Shown here one piece after another: positions 36,162-44,964 of a DNA stretch of 64,000 bases. Positions within the stretch are counted from its first letter, which is position 1. Every line of letters starts with the position of its first letter. Location: positions 2,294,001-2,358,000 of the forward strand of contig NZ_JAIOAO010000001.1 in NCBI RefSeq assembly GCF_021190955.1, in the 5' to 3' direction. This stretch comes from Parachryseolinea silvisoli. Lineage in GTDB: Bacteria; Bacteroidota; Bacteroidia; Cytophagales; Cyclobacteriaceae. The notes under the pieces were generated by a model. It ran no database searches and had not been told where the DNA came from. It saw nothing but the letters and a program-made list of their open reading frames with translations. A program made the position numbers and the translations under genes.

Positions 36162-38654
36162 CTATTTACGATTCCAGTCGGCCGGCATCTTTTGGCCACG
36201 CAGGTCGACAAACGACAGCGTATCATCACTTGCGTCGTCGTTGACAAAGTGACGGTACTGCGCGCGCAACGCCGGCGTTTCCACCACCTTCTTCCACTCA
36301 CATTCATAGTTTGCCATGAGCTCTTTCATTTCTTTCTCCAGCATGGCACCTATGCCGAGCGAGTCTTCTACCACTACCTGGCGCAAATGCTCGAGGCCTC
36401 CTTCCATCTTATTAAGCCAGGTCGCGGTACGTGTCAGCGGATCGGCGGTCTTGATATAGTACATCAGAAAGCGATCGATCAGCCGCACACAGGTGTCCGT
36501 GTCGACGTCCGTCACCAACAGCTTCGCGTGCTGCGGACGCGCACCGCCGTTACCACAGACATATAGATTCCAGCCTTTCTCCGTCGCAATAATGCCGAAG
36601 TCCTTTGACTGTGCTTCCGCGCACTCGCGTATACAACCTGATACAGCGCCTTTAAACTTGTGTGGCGCCCGCAGCCCCTTGTAGCGGTTCTCGATAAAAA
36701 CAGCGAACGATACCGAATCTTGCACGCCGAAGCGGCACCACGTAGAGCCTACGCAGCTTTTGATTGTACGCAACGACTTGCCATACGCATGACCGCTCTC
36801 AAAACCTTCCTGGATCAATTCTTCCCAAATCAACGGTAGCTCGTGCACCTGGGCGCCGAACATGTCGATTCGCTGACCCCCGGTAATCTTGGTATAGAGG
36901 TTATACTTTTCAGCAATACGGCCGATCGCCATCAACTTCTTGGGCGTGATCTCCCCCCCGGCAATGCGCGGTACGACCGAGTACGTACCACCGCGCTGAA
37001 TATTGGCCAGGAAACGGTCATTGGTATCCTGGATCGTCGCCTGCTCGGCAATCACTTCATTCCAGATACTCGCCAGCAATGATGCGACCGCGGGTTTACA
37101 AATCTCGCAACCGTCGCCTATACCGTGTTTATCCAGCAACGCATCATACGTACGAATACCTTCTACTTTAATGATATCATACAGATCTTGTCGCGTAAAG
37201 GCAAAGTGCTCGCACAGGGTTTTCTTCACCACTACGCCCAGGCTTTCGAGTGTCATCTTCAAGACGTCGTTCACCAACGGTGTACAACCACCGCACCCTG
37301 TACACGCCTTCGTAGTCTTTTTTAGATCATCGATCGTACGGGCGCCCTTGTCTTTGATCTGACAGATCAGATCACCTTTCGTTATATTTTCGCACGAGCA
37401 AATCTGCGCGGTGTCCGGAAGACTTTTTACTCCCGCGCCTTCGTCCTCTTTTCCCGGAACGCCGATGATGAGCGTCTCCGGTTGAGCCGGTAGCGGAATT
37501 TTATTCACTACCATCTGGTGAAAGATATTATACTGACTGGCGTCCCCCACGAGAATACCGCCCAGCAGATGCTTCCGGTCGGCCGAGATATTAATGCGCT
37601 TGTACACACCGTTGCAACGATCCTGGAAAGCAATCGGTATACTGCCCGGAGTTTCACCAAACGGATCTCCAAAGCTTCCCACATCCACCCCCAGCAGCTT
37701 GAGTTTGGTCGACATGTCGAAGCCCATAAACTTTTTGGACAGGTCACCCGTCAGCTGACGTGCCACGACATCGGCCATATCATAGCCGGGAGCCACCAGG
37801 CCGTAAATCATGTTATTATGTATGGCTGCCTCGCCGATGGCAAAGATATGCTCATCGGTTGTACGCAGATAATCATCTACTTGTATACCCCCGCGGGCAT
37901 GCACGGCAAGGCCACACGCCTTCGCTACTTCATCCCGCGGACGAATACCCGCGGAGATGACCAGCATCTCCACCGGTAACGCTGTACCATCGGCAAACTC
38001 CAGGCCGGTAATACGGTCTTCACCCGCAATACGTTTGGTGGCTTTACCCGTATGGATCGTAATACCGATCTGTGTAAGCTTATGCGCCAGTATGGTAGCA
38101 CCAGCTTCGTCGAGTTGCCGCGGCATCAGGCGCGGAGCAAATTCAACAACGTGCGCTTCCAGATTCAAATCTACCAATGCCTTGGCCGCTTCGAGGCCAA
38201 GCAAGCCGCCCCCCAATACCGCCGCTGTACGGCAGCGCTGACCATATTCGATAATCTGATTCAGGTCTTCAATTGTTCTATAGACAAAAACTCCATCCAG
38301 CGCCACACCGTCCAACGGCGGCACAAACGCACCCGAGCCCGTTGCCAGTACGAGGTAATCGTAATGGTCTGTAATCCCATGATGCGTTCGGATGGTCTTG
38401 TTCGTCCGGTCGATCTCTGTTACGAGCTCGCCCGTATGGAGTGTGATCCCTTGCTCATGATACCACCCGCGCGGAGCCATTAACAGATCGTCGGCCGTCT
38501 TACCGGCAAAGTATTCACTGAGGTGCACCCGGTCATAGGCCGGACGGATCTCTTCACCGTACACCGTAATGCGTATGTCGCCAGACAGCTTGCGCAGCTT
38601 TTCACACAGCTTAAAGCTGGTCATTCCATTTCCCACCAGTATTACGTGCTTCAT
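36162..38654 (-). CDS. nirB: NAD(P)H nitrite reductase large subunit
   Basis: 830 residues: FAD/NAD(P)H module (MKHVILVGNGMTSFKLCEKL, AVLGGGLLGLEAAKAL, IFAIGEAAIHNN), two BFD-like 2Fe-2S segments (CSCENITKGDL with CTGCGGC, and the LCEHF to CEICKP region), then the NirSir ferredoxin-like and siroheme domains with C-x5-C (SCVGSTWC, near 633) and C-x3-C (SGCIREC, near 671). It reduces nitrite to ammonium by six electrons. The ATG at 38654 is taken rather than a TTG two codons upstream. It leads the nirBD operon and diverges from cobA. Confidence 0.96.
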   Translation of the reverse strand: MKHVILVGNGMTSFKLCEKLRKLSGDIRITVYGEEIRPAYDRVHLSEYFAGKTADDLLMAPRGWYHEQGITLHTGELVTEIDRTNKTIRTHHGITDHYDYLVLATGSGAFVPPLDGVALDGVFVYRTIEDLNQIIEYGQRCRTAAVLGGGLLGLEAAKALVDLNLEAHVVEFAPRLMPRQLDEAGATILAHKLTQIGITIHTGKATKRIAGEDRITGLEFADGTALPVEMLVISAGIRPRDEVAKACGLAVHARGGIQVDDYLRTTDEHIFAIGEAAIHNNMIYGLVAPGYDMADVVARQLTGDLSKKFMGFDMSTKLKLLGVDVGSFGDPFGETPGSIPIAFQDRCNGVYKRINISADRKHLLGGILVGDASQYNIFHQMVVNKIPLPAQPETLIIGVPGKEDEGAGVKSLPDTAQICSCENITKGDLICQIKDKGARTIDDLKKTTKACTGCGGCTPLVNDVLKMTLESLGVVVKKTLCEHFAFTRQDLYDIIKVEGIRTYDALLDKHGIGDGCEICKPAVASLLASIWNEVIAEQATIQDTNDRFLANIQRGGTYSVVPRIAGGEITPKKLMAIGRIAEKYNLYTKITGGQRIDMFGAQVHELPLIWEELIQEGFESGHAYGKSLRTIKSCVGSTWCRFGVQDSVSFAVFIENRYKGLRAPHKFKGAVSGCIRECAEAQSKDFGIIATEKGWNLYVCGNGGARPQHAKLLVTDVDTDTCVRLIDRFLMYYIKTADPLTRTATWLNKMEGGLEHLRQVVVEDSLGIGAMLEKEMKELMANYECEWKKVVETPALRAQYRHFVNDDASDDTLSFVDLRGQKMPADWNRK

Positions 38655-38698
38655 TTTCAAACGATTTAGTAGCTTGATGCCTTATTTTTAAGTAATAA

Positions 38699-38746
38699 TA
38701 CGTAAATAACACTGTATTACGCAAAATATTTACGTATTATTACGTA
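38699..38746. promoter_or_regulatory. TACGTA array between nirB and cobA
   Basis: TACGTA at 38699, 38731 and 38741 and a near copy TACGCA at 38718, in the shared promoter region of the two divergent transcription units. The last copy lies 13 bases before the cobA start codon. Confidence 0.6.
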
Positions 38747-38759
38747 AAACAATAGCATC

Positions 38760-39536
38760 ATGATCCGAAGCGAAGCAAAAGTTATGTTGGTCGGCGCCGG
38801 GCCCGGTGATCCGGAGCTGATCTCTGTAAAAGGGCTGAAAGCAGTCGCCCAGGCCGACGTTCTATTATATGATGCCCTGGTCGCACCGGCGTTGCTGGAG
38901 CAGGTCAAGCCTGGCTGCCGCTTGGTATATGTGGGAAAACGTCGCGGCCACAAGGCTTTTGAACAAGAGGAGATCAATGCGCTACTTCTCTTCTATGCCC
39001 AACGGCATGTCAGGGTAGTCAGGCTCAAAGGAGGGGACCCGTTTGTATTCGGCCGCGGCCACGAAGAGCTGATGTATTTGCAACAGCACGGCGTCACCGC
39101 GGAAGTCATTCCAGGCATCTCCAGCGCACTGGCAGCACCTGCGGCCGCAGGTATCCCGCTCACCAAACGGCACGTCAACGAAAGCTTCTGGGTAGTAACC
39201 GGCGTATTGAGCGATGGCTCGCTGGCCGGCGACCTGCATCACGCAGCCCAATCCACGGCCACCGTCATTATATTAATGGGAATGGCCCAACTGCCCGAGA
39301 TCGTGCGGCTCTTCAGCCAGGCACGCTCGCCGCTGGAGCCCATCGCTGTAATACAGAACGCCACCTGCGCCGATCAGCAGATAGCCATCTCGATGCTGTG
39401 CAACATTACTGAAACGGTCCAGCAACAAGGCTTGACCTCTCCCGCGGTAATGGTGATCGGTAAAGTGGTTGACGAACACACCCTCACCCACGCCCTGGCA
39501 TTTCAAAAAGATCCTTACCTCGTAAAACGCTCCTGA
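38760..39536 (+). CDS. cobA: uroporphyrinogen-III C-methyltransferase (SUMT)
   Basis: 258 residues with the family motifs VGAGPGDPELISVKGLKA, VRLKGGDPFVFGRG, VIPGISSALAAPAAAGIPLTKR and VIGKVV. It uses two S-adenosylmethionines to make precorrin-2, the first step to siroheme, the cofactor of NirB. The dehydrogenase/chelatase for the remaining steps is not in the window. It diverges from nirB and shares the TACGTA region. Confidence 0.95.
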   Translation: MIRSEAKVMLVGAGPGDPELISVKGLKAVAQADVLLYDALVAPALLEQVKPGCRLVYVGKRRGHKAFEQEEINALLLFYAQRHVRVVRLKGGDPFVFGRGHEELMYLQQHGVTAEVIPGISSALAAPAAAGIPLTKRHVNESFWVVTGVLSDGSLAGDLHHAAQSTATVIILMGMAQLPEIVRLFSQARSPLEPIAVIQNATCADQQIAISMLCNITETVQQQGLTSPAVMVIGKVVDEHTLTHALAFQKDPYLVKRS

Positions 39537-39538
39537 CC

Positions 39539-40009
39539 ATGACAACCACGGCAATCGAATACTTCGCCTTCGAAGAAGACTTCGTCGAAGACAACGTACG
39601 GTGTATTCCCATGATCGTACGCTATAAACTGGATGCTTGCCTAATCAAGCTAAAACTGGCGGAATGGAGCCGGATGACCGTGGAAGAGCGGTCATTATTA
39701 GCGGCGTTGCCCTGTGAAACAGCCATGGAAATCGAAGAGTACCGGAATTTTCTCTGCGACATCATACACCTCCGCACCGGTCAGCATGCAACGCCCCTAT
39801 CCCCGGCAGCAGCCTATACCCCAGCGCGCTTGCAAGACATGCCGGCAAGCCTGTGCGAAACATTAGACCAGCAACGGTATACCGTGTCGTCTGAACAATG
39901 GCATCGCCTCTCTGTCCTGCAACGGTTCGCATTGGTAAAGCTGAGCACGTCGACACACGAACAAAAAAACTTTCCCCATGCCCTGCGTGAGTTTAATCTT
40001 CTACAATGA
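39539..40009 (+). CDS. nitrate-reductase-associated protein (Nitr_red_assoc family)
   Basis: 156 residues. The N-terminal pattern FEEDFVEDNVRCIPMIVRYKLD, then KLKLAEW, VEERSLL and a conserved Cys matches the Nitr_red_assoc family known mainly from cyanobacteria near nitrate reductase and molybdopterin genes. Function unknown; the context suggests assembly or cofactor delivery. It starts two bases after cobA. The C-terminal third is not conserved in my memory of the family. It overlaps mobA tail to tail by nine bases. Confidence 0.85.
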   Translation: MTTTAIEYFAFEEDFVEDNVRCIPMIVRYKLDACLIKLKLAEWSRMTVEERSLLAALPCETAMEIEEYRNFLCDIIHLRTGQHATPLSPAAAYTPARLQDMPASLCETLDQQRYTVSSEQWHRLSVLQRFALVKLSTSTHEQKNFPHALREFNLLQ

Positions 40010-40558
40010 AGGCCAGTCGGTGGGATAATTTACATTCAGAAAAATGCCGGCATCGGAAGGCGGTATCATACTGATAACTTCGTTATTCAATACCTGTTGC
40101 GGCCCAATCGTACCCGCGGCCACATGGCGCCGTAAGACCGGCAGCGCCGCCGGCTCCCAAATTGCAAGCAACGGCTCTGGCACCTTCCGTGCCGGATTAT
40201 AAAAGCACGTCGCGATCCGCCCGGGATCACGTGCCGCCACCAACTGCAAGATCACCTGCCTATCCACCCGCGGCATATCTACGGCTACTGCCAACCATGC
40301 CCGATCCGGGTACTGCTGCAATGCGCTCATGATGCCATTCAACGGACTCCGAAAATCAAACGCATCCGTCACAACGTTCCAGCTACCATCAACCTCCTGG
40401 TCCTGTCGACAGGAAAGGAAAACTTCCTCACAGTGCGCCGCCAGGACACGCCGCAAGTATTCCCGCTGTGGTACTCCATGAAATTCGAGCAACGCTTTAT
40501 CGCGCCCCATACGCGAACTATACCCACCACTCAGGATCAGCCCATTCAGTATCGCCAT
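40001..40558 (-). CDS. mobA: molybdenum cofactor guanylyltransferase
   Basis: 185 residues with the nucleotide-binding LILSGGYSSRMGRDKALLEF and the metal-binding VAVDMPRV, as in MobA. It attaches GMP to molybdopterin to form the bis-MGD cofactor of the NasC-type reductase. The ATG at 40558 overlaps the upstream lipoprotein gene (ATGA). It is smaller than many homologues but complete in motifs. Confidence 0.9.
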   Translation of the reverse strand: MAILNGLILSGGYSSRMGRDKALLEFHGVPQREYLRRVLAAHCEEVFLSCRQDQEVDGSWNVVTDAFDFRSPLNGIMSALQQYPDRAWLAVAVDMPRVDRQVILQLVAARDPGRIATCFYNPARKVPEPLLAIWEPAALPVLRRHVAAGTIGPQQVLNNEVISMIPPSDAGIFLNVNYPTDWPSL

Positions 40559-41091
40559 CACTTTACCCGCCTCATGGGAAATTGCACTGACTTTTCCCCC
40601 TGCATCCCCGAAATTACCGCCACGATAGAATCCTGGGTAATTCGCGTGTAGGCAATACGCTGCGGAAAGTCATGCGCCGGGTTTTCAAAGATCATCTCCT
40701 TCTCCGTTACCGTTGCCTCGGTAAACGTTATCGGCTGTCCACTGTTCTGATCGCGCACCGTCGGAACATAGAGCAGTTTACCACCGCGCATTTCCAGGTT
40801 CACAACCTCCGCCGAAACCGTATCCTTGCCCGCCACAAAACAGCTCCTCCCAGTATAGGTGGAATCATCCCTTACCTGCCAGGCCTCGTACAACACACCA
40901 CGTGAAGTATTGTTCCGCCATTCCCCCAACAACCACGCCACCCGCTCCAACCGCTTCCCATCAGACGTGTTCGTCTCTGGCTGCGCGGCTACCGGCTCCG
41001 CCGGGCGCGTCCGATTACAAGCACTCAACGTAATAGCTAACATCAATGCGAAGAAATCCTTTCGTAAAAAGCCGTAATTTTGTATATTCAT
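40558..41091 (-). CDS. DUF6265-like lipoprotein
   Basis: 177 residues with a lipoprotein signal (MLAITLSAC). The body (VAWLLGEWRN, YEAWQVRDDSTYTGRSCFV, VNLEMRGGKLLYVPTV, MIFENPAHDFPQRIAY) has the DUF6265 pattern of a small beta-barrel. Function unknown. It is coupled to mobA by a stop/start overlap, but a role in molybdenum metabolism is not indicated by its sequence. Confidence 0.78.
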   Translation of the reverse strand: MNIQNYGFLRKDFFALMLAITLSACNRTRPAEPVAAQPETNTSDGKRLERVAWLLGEWRNNTSRGVLYEAWQVRDDSTYTGRSCFVAGKDTVSAEVVNLEMRGGKLLYVPTVRDQNSGQPITFTEATVTEKEMIFENPAHDFPQRIAYTRITQDSIVAVISGMQGEKSVQFPMRRVK

Positions 41092-41171
41092 AATCAGGCG
41101 ATATTTCAACAAAGTTTTATCGCGGTGTTACAGCGACCTTACAATGACTTTATAGCGACATTTAATCCAAG

Positions 41172-41580
41172 ATACTTAAAAATACACCGACCTTCGCTAC
41201 TGAAACACATTCACTCCCCCACGACCCTGCGTCATCCTACACCCGTGAGTTCTGCCAGTTCCTGGAATATCGCCTGGGCGATGCCTTCGCGCATTCAAAC
41301 AAGGAAGCCAGTCGTGGCTTTTGGTGCGACGGTGTTGGCACTCCGTACTTCGACTACCAACTCACCCGTAAGCACGTAAACGATACACGAAAAATCGAAA
41401 CCAAAGCCTGGATTGGCCCTGGTGGCCAGGAAGAGTACGCCTTAGTCATCCACTTCGGCAAATACGCCCTACGCCGCTACGCAAAAGGTGCCTCACTCAG
41501 CGACTGCGTCCCCAGTCCCGACACGGACGACTGGTGCATCATAAACGCTACCTCCAAAACGGTAGAAATATACCTGCGAT
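41172..41580 (+). CDS. small protein coding region without a standard start codon
   Basis: An open frame from the stop codon at 41163 runs to TAG at 41578-41580. It has natural protein composition (REFCQFLEYRLGDAFAH, RGFWCDGVGTPYFDYQLTRK, ETKAWIGPGGQEEYALVIHF, DDWCIINATSKTVEIYLR). No ATG, GTG or TTG occurs in frame. The codon where a start would be expected, 41172, is ATA followed by LKNTPTFATE. It may be a start-codon mutation (young pseudogene), an AUA start, or a sequencing error. Family not recognised. Confidence 0.55.
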
Positions 41581-41935
41581 AGGGTAACAAAAAATTAATA
41601 TTGTACAATAATCGCCTAAAAAGTACGTCGCATGGTTATTCCCCTGGCGCAAGATCCTTATCGACGGAGCATAGTACTTTGTTCGAAAAAAATGCGTAAC
41701 TTTGACTAGTAAACAGGAGAGGTATTTAATTCACTATTGGTCATCCAATTCTTTGATAGTTGTTTATCCTTCTCCGCATATTTCATCACCGCTTTAATCT
41801 TAACTAACGAAAGCATTTTTTACAGCTTAAACGTCCACATTTCGCCACAGCGGCCCCAGATGCACGGCATCGTGGGACTCCCGGAACAGGCGCTTGCACG
41901 TAGTTACGATCATTTATTAATCTTTTGAACAACAC
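41581..41935. other. intergenic region before the desaturase
   Basis: No convincing gene. It holds a 12-bp palindrome TATTGTACAATA (41599-41610), a single site resembling the AraC-gene repeat (41671-41689), a promoter-like TAACTTTG (41697-41704) and then about 230 bases of untranslated leader before the desaturase ATG. Confidence 0.5.
41671..41704 (+). promoter_or_regulatory. candidate desaturase promoter with AraC-like half site
   Basis: TAACTTTG at 41697 fits the Bacteroidota -7 consensus TANNTTTG. Directly upstream, ATAGTACTTTGTTCGAAAA (41671-41689) matches 16 of 19 bases of the first repeat before the AraC gene at 56129. Confidence 0.45.
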
Positions 41936-43099
41936 ATGAATCACTCTGAAACAGGGCAATTCGCACAGGCAAACAATCCCCTGCCCGCCGTAAAACCGGT
42001 GACGTTTGCCAACACACAACGCGACTTTTCGACCACCTTGAATAAACGTGTCAACGAATACTTTCGGGAGAACAAAATCAACCGCCATGGCGACAGTGAA
42101 ATGGTGCTGAAGACAATTTTTATGTTCACGCTGTATTGCCTGCCGTACGCACTCCTCGTTACGGGTGTACTGACCGGCACACTCTGGGCACTCGCGAGCA
42201 TCGTCGTGATGGGACTGGGCCTGGCGGGTATCGGACTGTCCGTCATGCACGACGCCAACCACGGCGCGTATTCGAATAAGACCTGGGTCAATACATTGAT
42301 GGGCTATTCGCTCAACCTGGTCGGTGCCAATGCCTTTAACTGGAAAATGCAGCACAATGTGTTGCACCATACCTACACCAACGTGCACGAAGAGGACGAA
42401 GACATTAGCCCACGAGGCGTGCTGCGGCTTACGCCGCATTCGTCCTGGAAGCACATGCACCGGTATCAGTTCATCTATGCCTGGTTCTTGTACGGCCTGA
42501 TGACCATTGTGTGGCTGTTCTTTAAGGACTTTGTACGCATCGTGCGGTATGGCCGCGACGGATTGGCAAAAAAACACAACGCCAACATCGCACGCGAATG
42601 GTTCATTCTGATTGTATCAAAGCTGGTATATGTCAGTTATATCTTTGTAATCCCTATGGTGGCAACATCGTTCCTGTGGTGGCAGGTCCTGCTGGGTGTT
42701 GTACTCATGCACTACATTGCAGGCTTTATCCTGGCGATCATCTTTCAACCGGCGCACGTCGTGGAAGGAACAGAGTTTCCACTTCCCAACGATGACAATA
42801 TGCTGGAGAACAACTGGGCCGTGCATCAGCTCCACACCACCACCAACTTCGGCAATAGCAGCCGCTGGTTCTCGTGGTATGTAGGCGGACTCAATTTCCA
42901 AATCGAGCATCACCTGTTCCCCAATATCTGCCACGTACACTATCGGAAAATCTCGAACATTGTGCAGCAAACGGCAGCAGAATACGGACTACCCTATAAG
43001 AGCACCCGAACTTTTATGCAGGCGCTCCGAGGCCACGCCAGACTGTTGCGGGAACTGGGCAAAAGACCGGTACTCACGCCCGTCCACGTCCGGGCTTAA
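41936..43099 (+). CDS. membrane fatty acid desaturase (acyl-lipid/acyl-CoA type)
   Basis: 387 residues with three histidine boxes: H105-D-A-N-H109, H140-NVL-H144-H145 and QIEHH near 323, plus hydrophobic pairs at about 58-105 and 155-250. The QxxHH third box is typical of front-end desaturases (delta-6 linoleoyl-CoA type), but the cytochrome b5 domain is absent. It inserts a double bond in membrane lipid acyl chains using a di-iron centre. It is a single gene closed by a terminator. The long leader may carry temperature or regulatory control (inference). Confidence 0.9.
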   Translation: MNHSETGQFAQANNPLPAVKPVTFANTQRDFSTTLNKRVNEYFRENKINRHGDSEMVLKTIFMFTLYCLPYALLVTGVLTGTLWALASIVVMGLGLAGIGLSVMHDANHGAYSNKTWVNTLMGYSLNLVGANAFNWKMQHNVLHHTYTNVHEEDEDISPRGVLRLTPHSSWKHMHRYQFIYAWFLYGLMTIVWLFFKDFVRIVRYGRDGLAKKHNANIAREWFILIVSKLVYVSYIFVIPMVATSFLWWQVLLGVVLMHYIAGFILAIIFQPAHVVEGTEFPLPNDDNMLENNWAVHQLHTTTNFGNSSRWFSWYVGGLNFQIEHHLFPNICHVHYRKISNIVQQTAAEYGLPYKSTRTFMQALRGHARLLRELGKRPVLTPVHVRA

Positions 43100-43129
43100 A
43101 CGCTCTTCGACCATTAAAACTTTTTCAGG

Positions 43130-43161
43130 AACTCGCCCGGTGTGGCGAGTTTTTCTTTTTT
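43130..43161 (+). terminator. terminator after the desaturase
   Basis: Stem AACTCGCC / GGCGAGTT with loop CGGTGT and a T-rich tail (TTTTCTTTTTT). Confidence 0.88.
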
Positions 43162-43200
43162 ACAGCCATCGCAGCACGCCGGTAAAGTATCGTCAGTCTG

Positions 43201-43232
43201 AAAAAAGCGAGGCCTCTCCTTGCAGAGAGGCC
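43201..43232 (-). terminator. terminator after the GH16 gene
   Basis: Minus-strand stem GGCCTCTC / GAGAGGCC, 6-base loop, then TCGCTTTTTT, 29 bases after the stop codon. Confidence 0.85.
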
Positions 43233-43260
43233 CCAGACATATAAACACATTAACCCAATG

Positions 43261-44721
43261 TTACTTCACGAAATTCCGGCTCACAGTCTTTCCGTTGCGG
43301 ACAAACGTCAGCGTGTAGAAGCCCGGCTGGAGGGAAGACACGTCAACCTTTTTAGAACCTTTCGTCGTCAACACCTTCTTGCCTGACTTGTCGAGAATCT
43401 GCAGGCTGCCCGTGGAAAGATCTTCCGACGACACTACGTTGAGCTCATTGGCTACCGGATTGGGATAGATATCAAACGCTGCCGACTGATCTGCAGCAAC
43501 CTTTGCACTTTCCAGTGACGTAGTCGCTACTGCCGCACCTTGACGTGTGATGCGGATCCAGTTCAGGTTCCAACCACCGGCCTGTGCAAACACACCGAAG
43601 TTATAGGTGCCGGCATTCACATAGACGGTATGCGAAACCGTGGTCCAGTTTTGCCAGCCACCCGTGTTTGGCACATCCAGCGCACCCAGCACGGTCGAAC
43701 CGGCATTGAGGTCAGCCGACAGACGGCCGCCGCCATTCTGGCTGGCAACACGATACTCAATGGTATAGTTACCCGAGGTAGGAAAGTTTACATTGTAGTA
43801 TGCCATCCAGTCGCTCGCGTCGATGTACCCTACGTTCAGACCACCCCCTGCGTCGGTTGTAGCCTCGGTCTGTACACCCAGCATGGCGCCGTAATTCTCT
43901 GCCTGAATGGTTGTGCTGAAAGCTGGCGGATTGCCGTTATCCTGGTATACTTTCACATAGTCCACATAATACTTGGCAGGAAGTGCTGCATCGTTAACAG
44001 ACCATCCCGGCCAGCGACCACCCACGGCCAGGTTTAATAAAATAAAGAAGTTATTGTGGAACTCGTGCGTGCCGTTCACACCATTGGTGATATCGACCAC
44101 GTGGTACTGATTGCCGTCGATGAACCAACGGATCGTGTTCGCATTCCACTCGATCGTGTAGAGGTGATAACCGGTTACGTTGGTATTGGTCGAACCGCCG
44201 TAGTAGGCATATTGGTTATTGTTATCGGACCAGTGCACAGTACCGTGAATGTCGCTGCCGGTGTTCACATGCTCCATGATGTCGATCTCACCGCATGCAG
44301 GCCAACCCGCGCCGGTGCTGATGTTGTCACCCAACATCCAGAAGGCAGGCCATGATCCCTGGAAGTTCGGCATAGCAATACGCGCTTCGATCTTACCATA
44401 ACGCCATGACTTGCGACCCTGCGTCTTCATACGGGCCGAAGTATAGGCGGAACCACCAAAGTTCTCGCGGCGCGCGGTGATCACCAACTGACCATTCTCT
44501 ACCGTTGCGTTCTCGCGACGATAGTACTGTAACTCCTGGTTACCCCAGCCATCACTGCCCGTGCCGGTCTCGAACACCCAGTCGGGGCTGATGCCATTCG
44601 TAAACTCATCCTGCCAGACCAGCTGCCAGTTCTGTGCAAGAGCTCCGTTTGCCGTCACTGCCAACAAAGGCAGCAGCAACAACCGAAGGCTTTGTACCAT
44701 CTTCGTAATTATTTTTTCCAT
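43261..44721 (-). CDS. secreted GH16 beta-glucanase with CBM6 and T9SS sorting domain
   Basis: 486 residues: signal peptide 1-29, a GH16 domain at about 30-270 with the catalytic triad E145-I-D147-I-M-E150 (GEIDIMEH), CBM6 at about 280-405 (FSTTIQAENYGAM, WNLNWIRIT) and a T9SS type A C-terminal sorting domain (FDIYPNPVANELNVV, GFYTLTFVRNGKTVSRNFVK). It likely cleaves beta-1,3 or mixed-linkage glucans such as laminarin. The ATG at 44721 is used in place of a longer non-ATG start. It shares a 39-bp upstream element with the chitinase operon. Confidence 0.94.
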   Translation of the reverse strand: MEKIITKMVQSLRLLLLPLLAVTANGALAQNWQLVWQDEFTNGISPDWVFETGTGSDGWGNQELQYYRRENATVENGQLVITARRENFGGSAYTSARMKTQGRKSWRYGKIEARIAMPNFQGSWPAFWMLGDNISTGAGWPACGEIDIMEHVNTGSDIHGTVHWSDNNNQYAYYGGSTNTNVTGYHLYTIEWNANTIRWFIDGNQYHVVDITNGVNGTHEFHNNFFILLNLAVGGRWPGWSVNDAALPAKYYVDYVKVYQDNGNPPAFSTTIQAENYGAMLGVQTEATTDAGGGLNVGYIDASDWMAYYNVNFPTSGNYTIEYRVASQNGGGRLSADLNAGSTVLGALDVPNTGGWQNWTTVSHTVYVNAGTYNFGVFAQAGGWNLNWIRITRQGAAVATTSLESAKVAADQSAAFDIYPNPVANELNVVSSEDLSTGSLQILDKSGKKVLTTKGSKKVDVSSLQPGFYTLTFVRNGKTVSRNFVK

Positions 44722-44810
44722 AGCATAAACATTAAAGTGAAACAATCCATTAACAGTGTCAGTTGCCGGCAACCGACACGCAATGTTAGGCAGCAGAAAA
44801 AGAAAGGGGG

Positions 44811-44849
44811 AATGTAGTTATTGAGCGGTGTCGCGTATTTATTAAATGG
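44811..44849 (-). promoter_or_regulatory. shared 21-bp direct repeat element, GH16 copy
   Basis: Two direct repeats 21 bases apart (TTATTGAGCGG at 44818, TTATTAAATGG at 44839) inside a 39-bp block that matches 30 of 39 bases of 51883-51921. It lies 90-128 bases before the GH16 start codon. Confidence 0.65.
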
Positions 44850-44902
44850 TACGGCCCGCTTACAAGGGAAAATATAGAACCATAACGGTCTTTCATTAAA
44901 AG

Positions 44903-44929
44903 GGAATATCGCCGTTACGGCGATATTCC
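44903..44929 (-). terminator. terminator after the chitinase operon
   Basis: Perfect 12-bp stem GGAATATCGCCG / CGGCGATATTCC with a 3-base loop, followed on the minus strand by CTTTTAATG, 36 bases after the stop codon. Confidence 0.8.
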
Positions 44930-44964
44930 TTTGTTCATCTGGTTGTAAAAAGTACTTTAATTCT

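Noticed and set aside
41737-41928. 63-codon plus-strand frame before the desaturase
   Set aside because: Begins at TTG, protein-like character is weak, and it would fill the leader region; not supported.
41804-42577. 257-codon minus-strand frame opposite the desaturase
   Set aside because: Lies antisense to the three His boxes of a clear desaturase; no family features.
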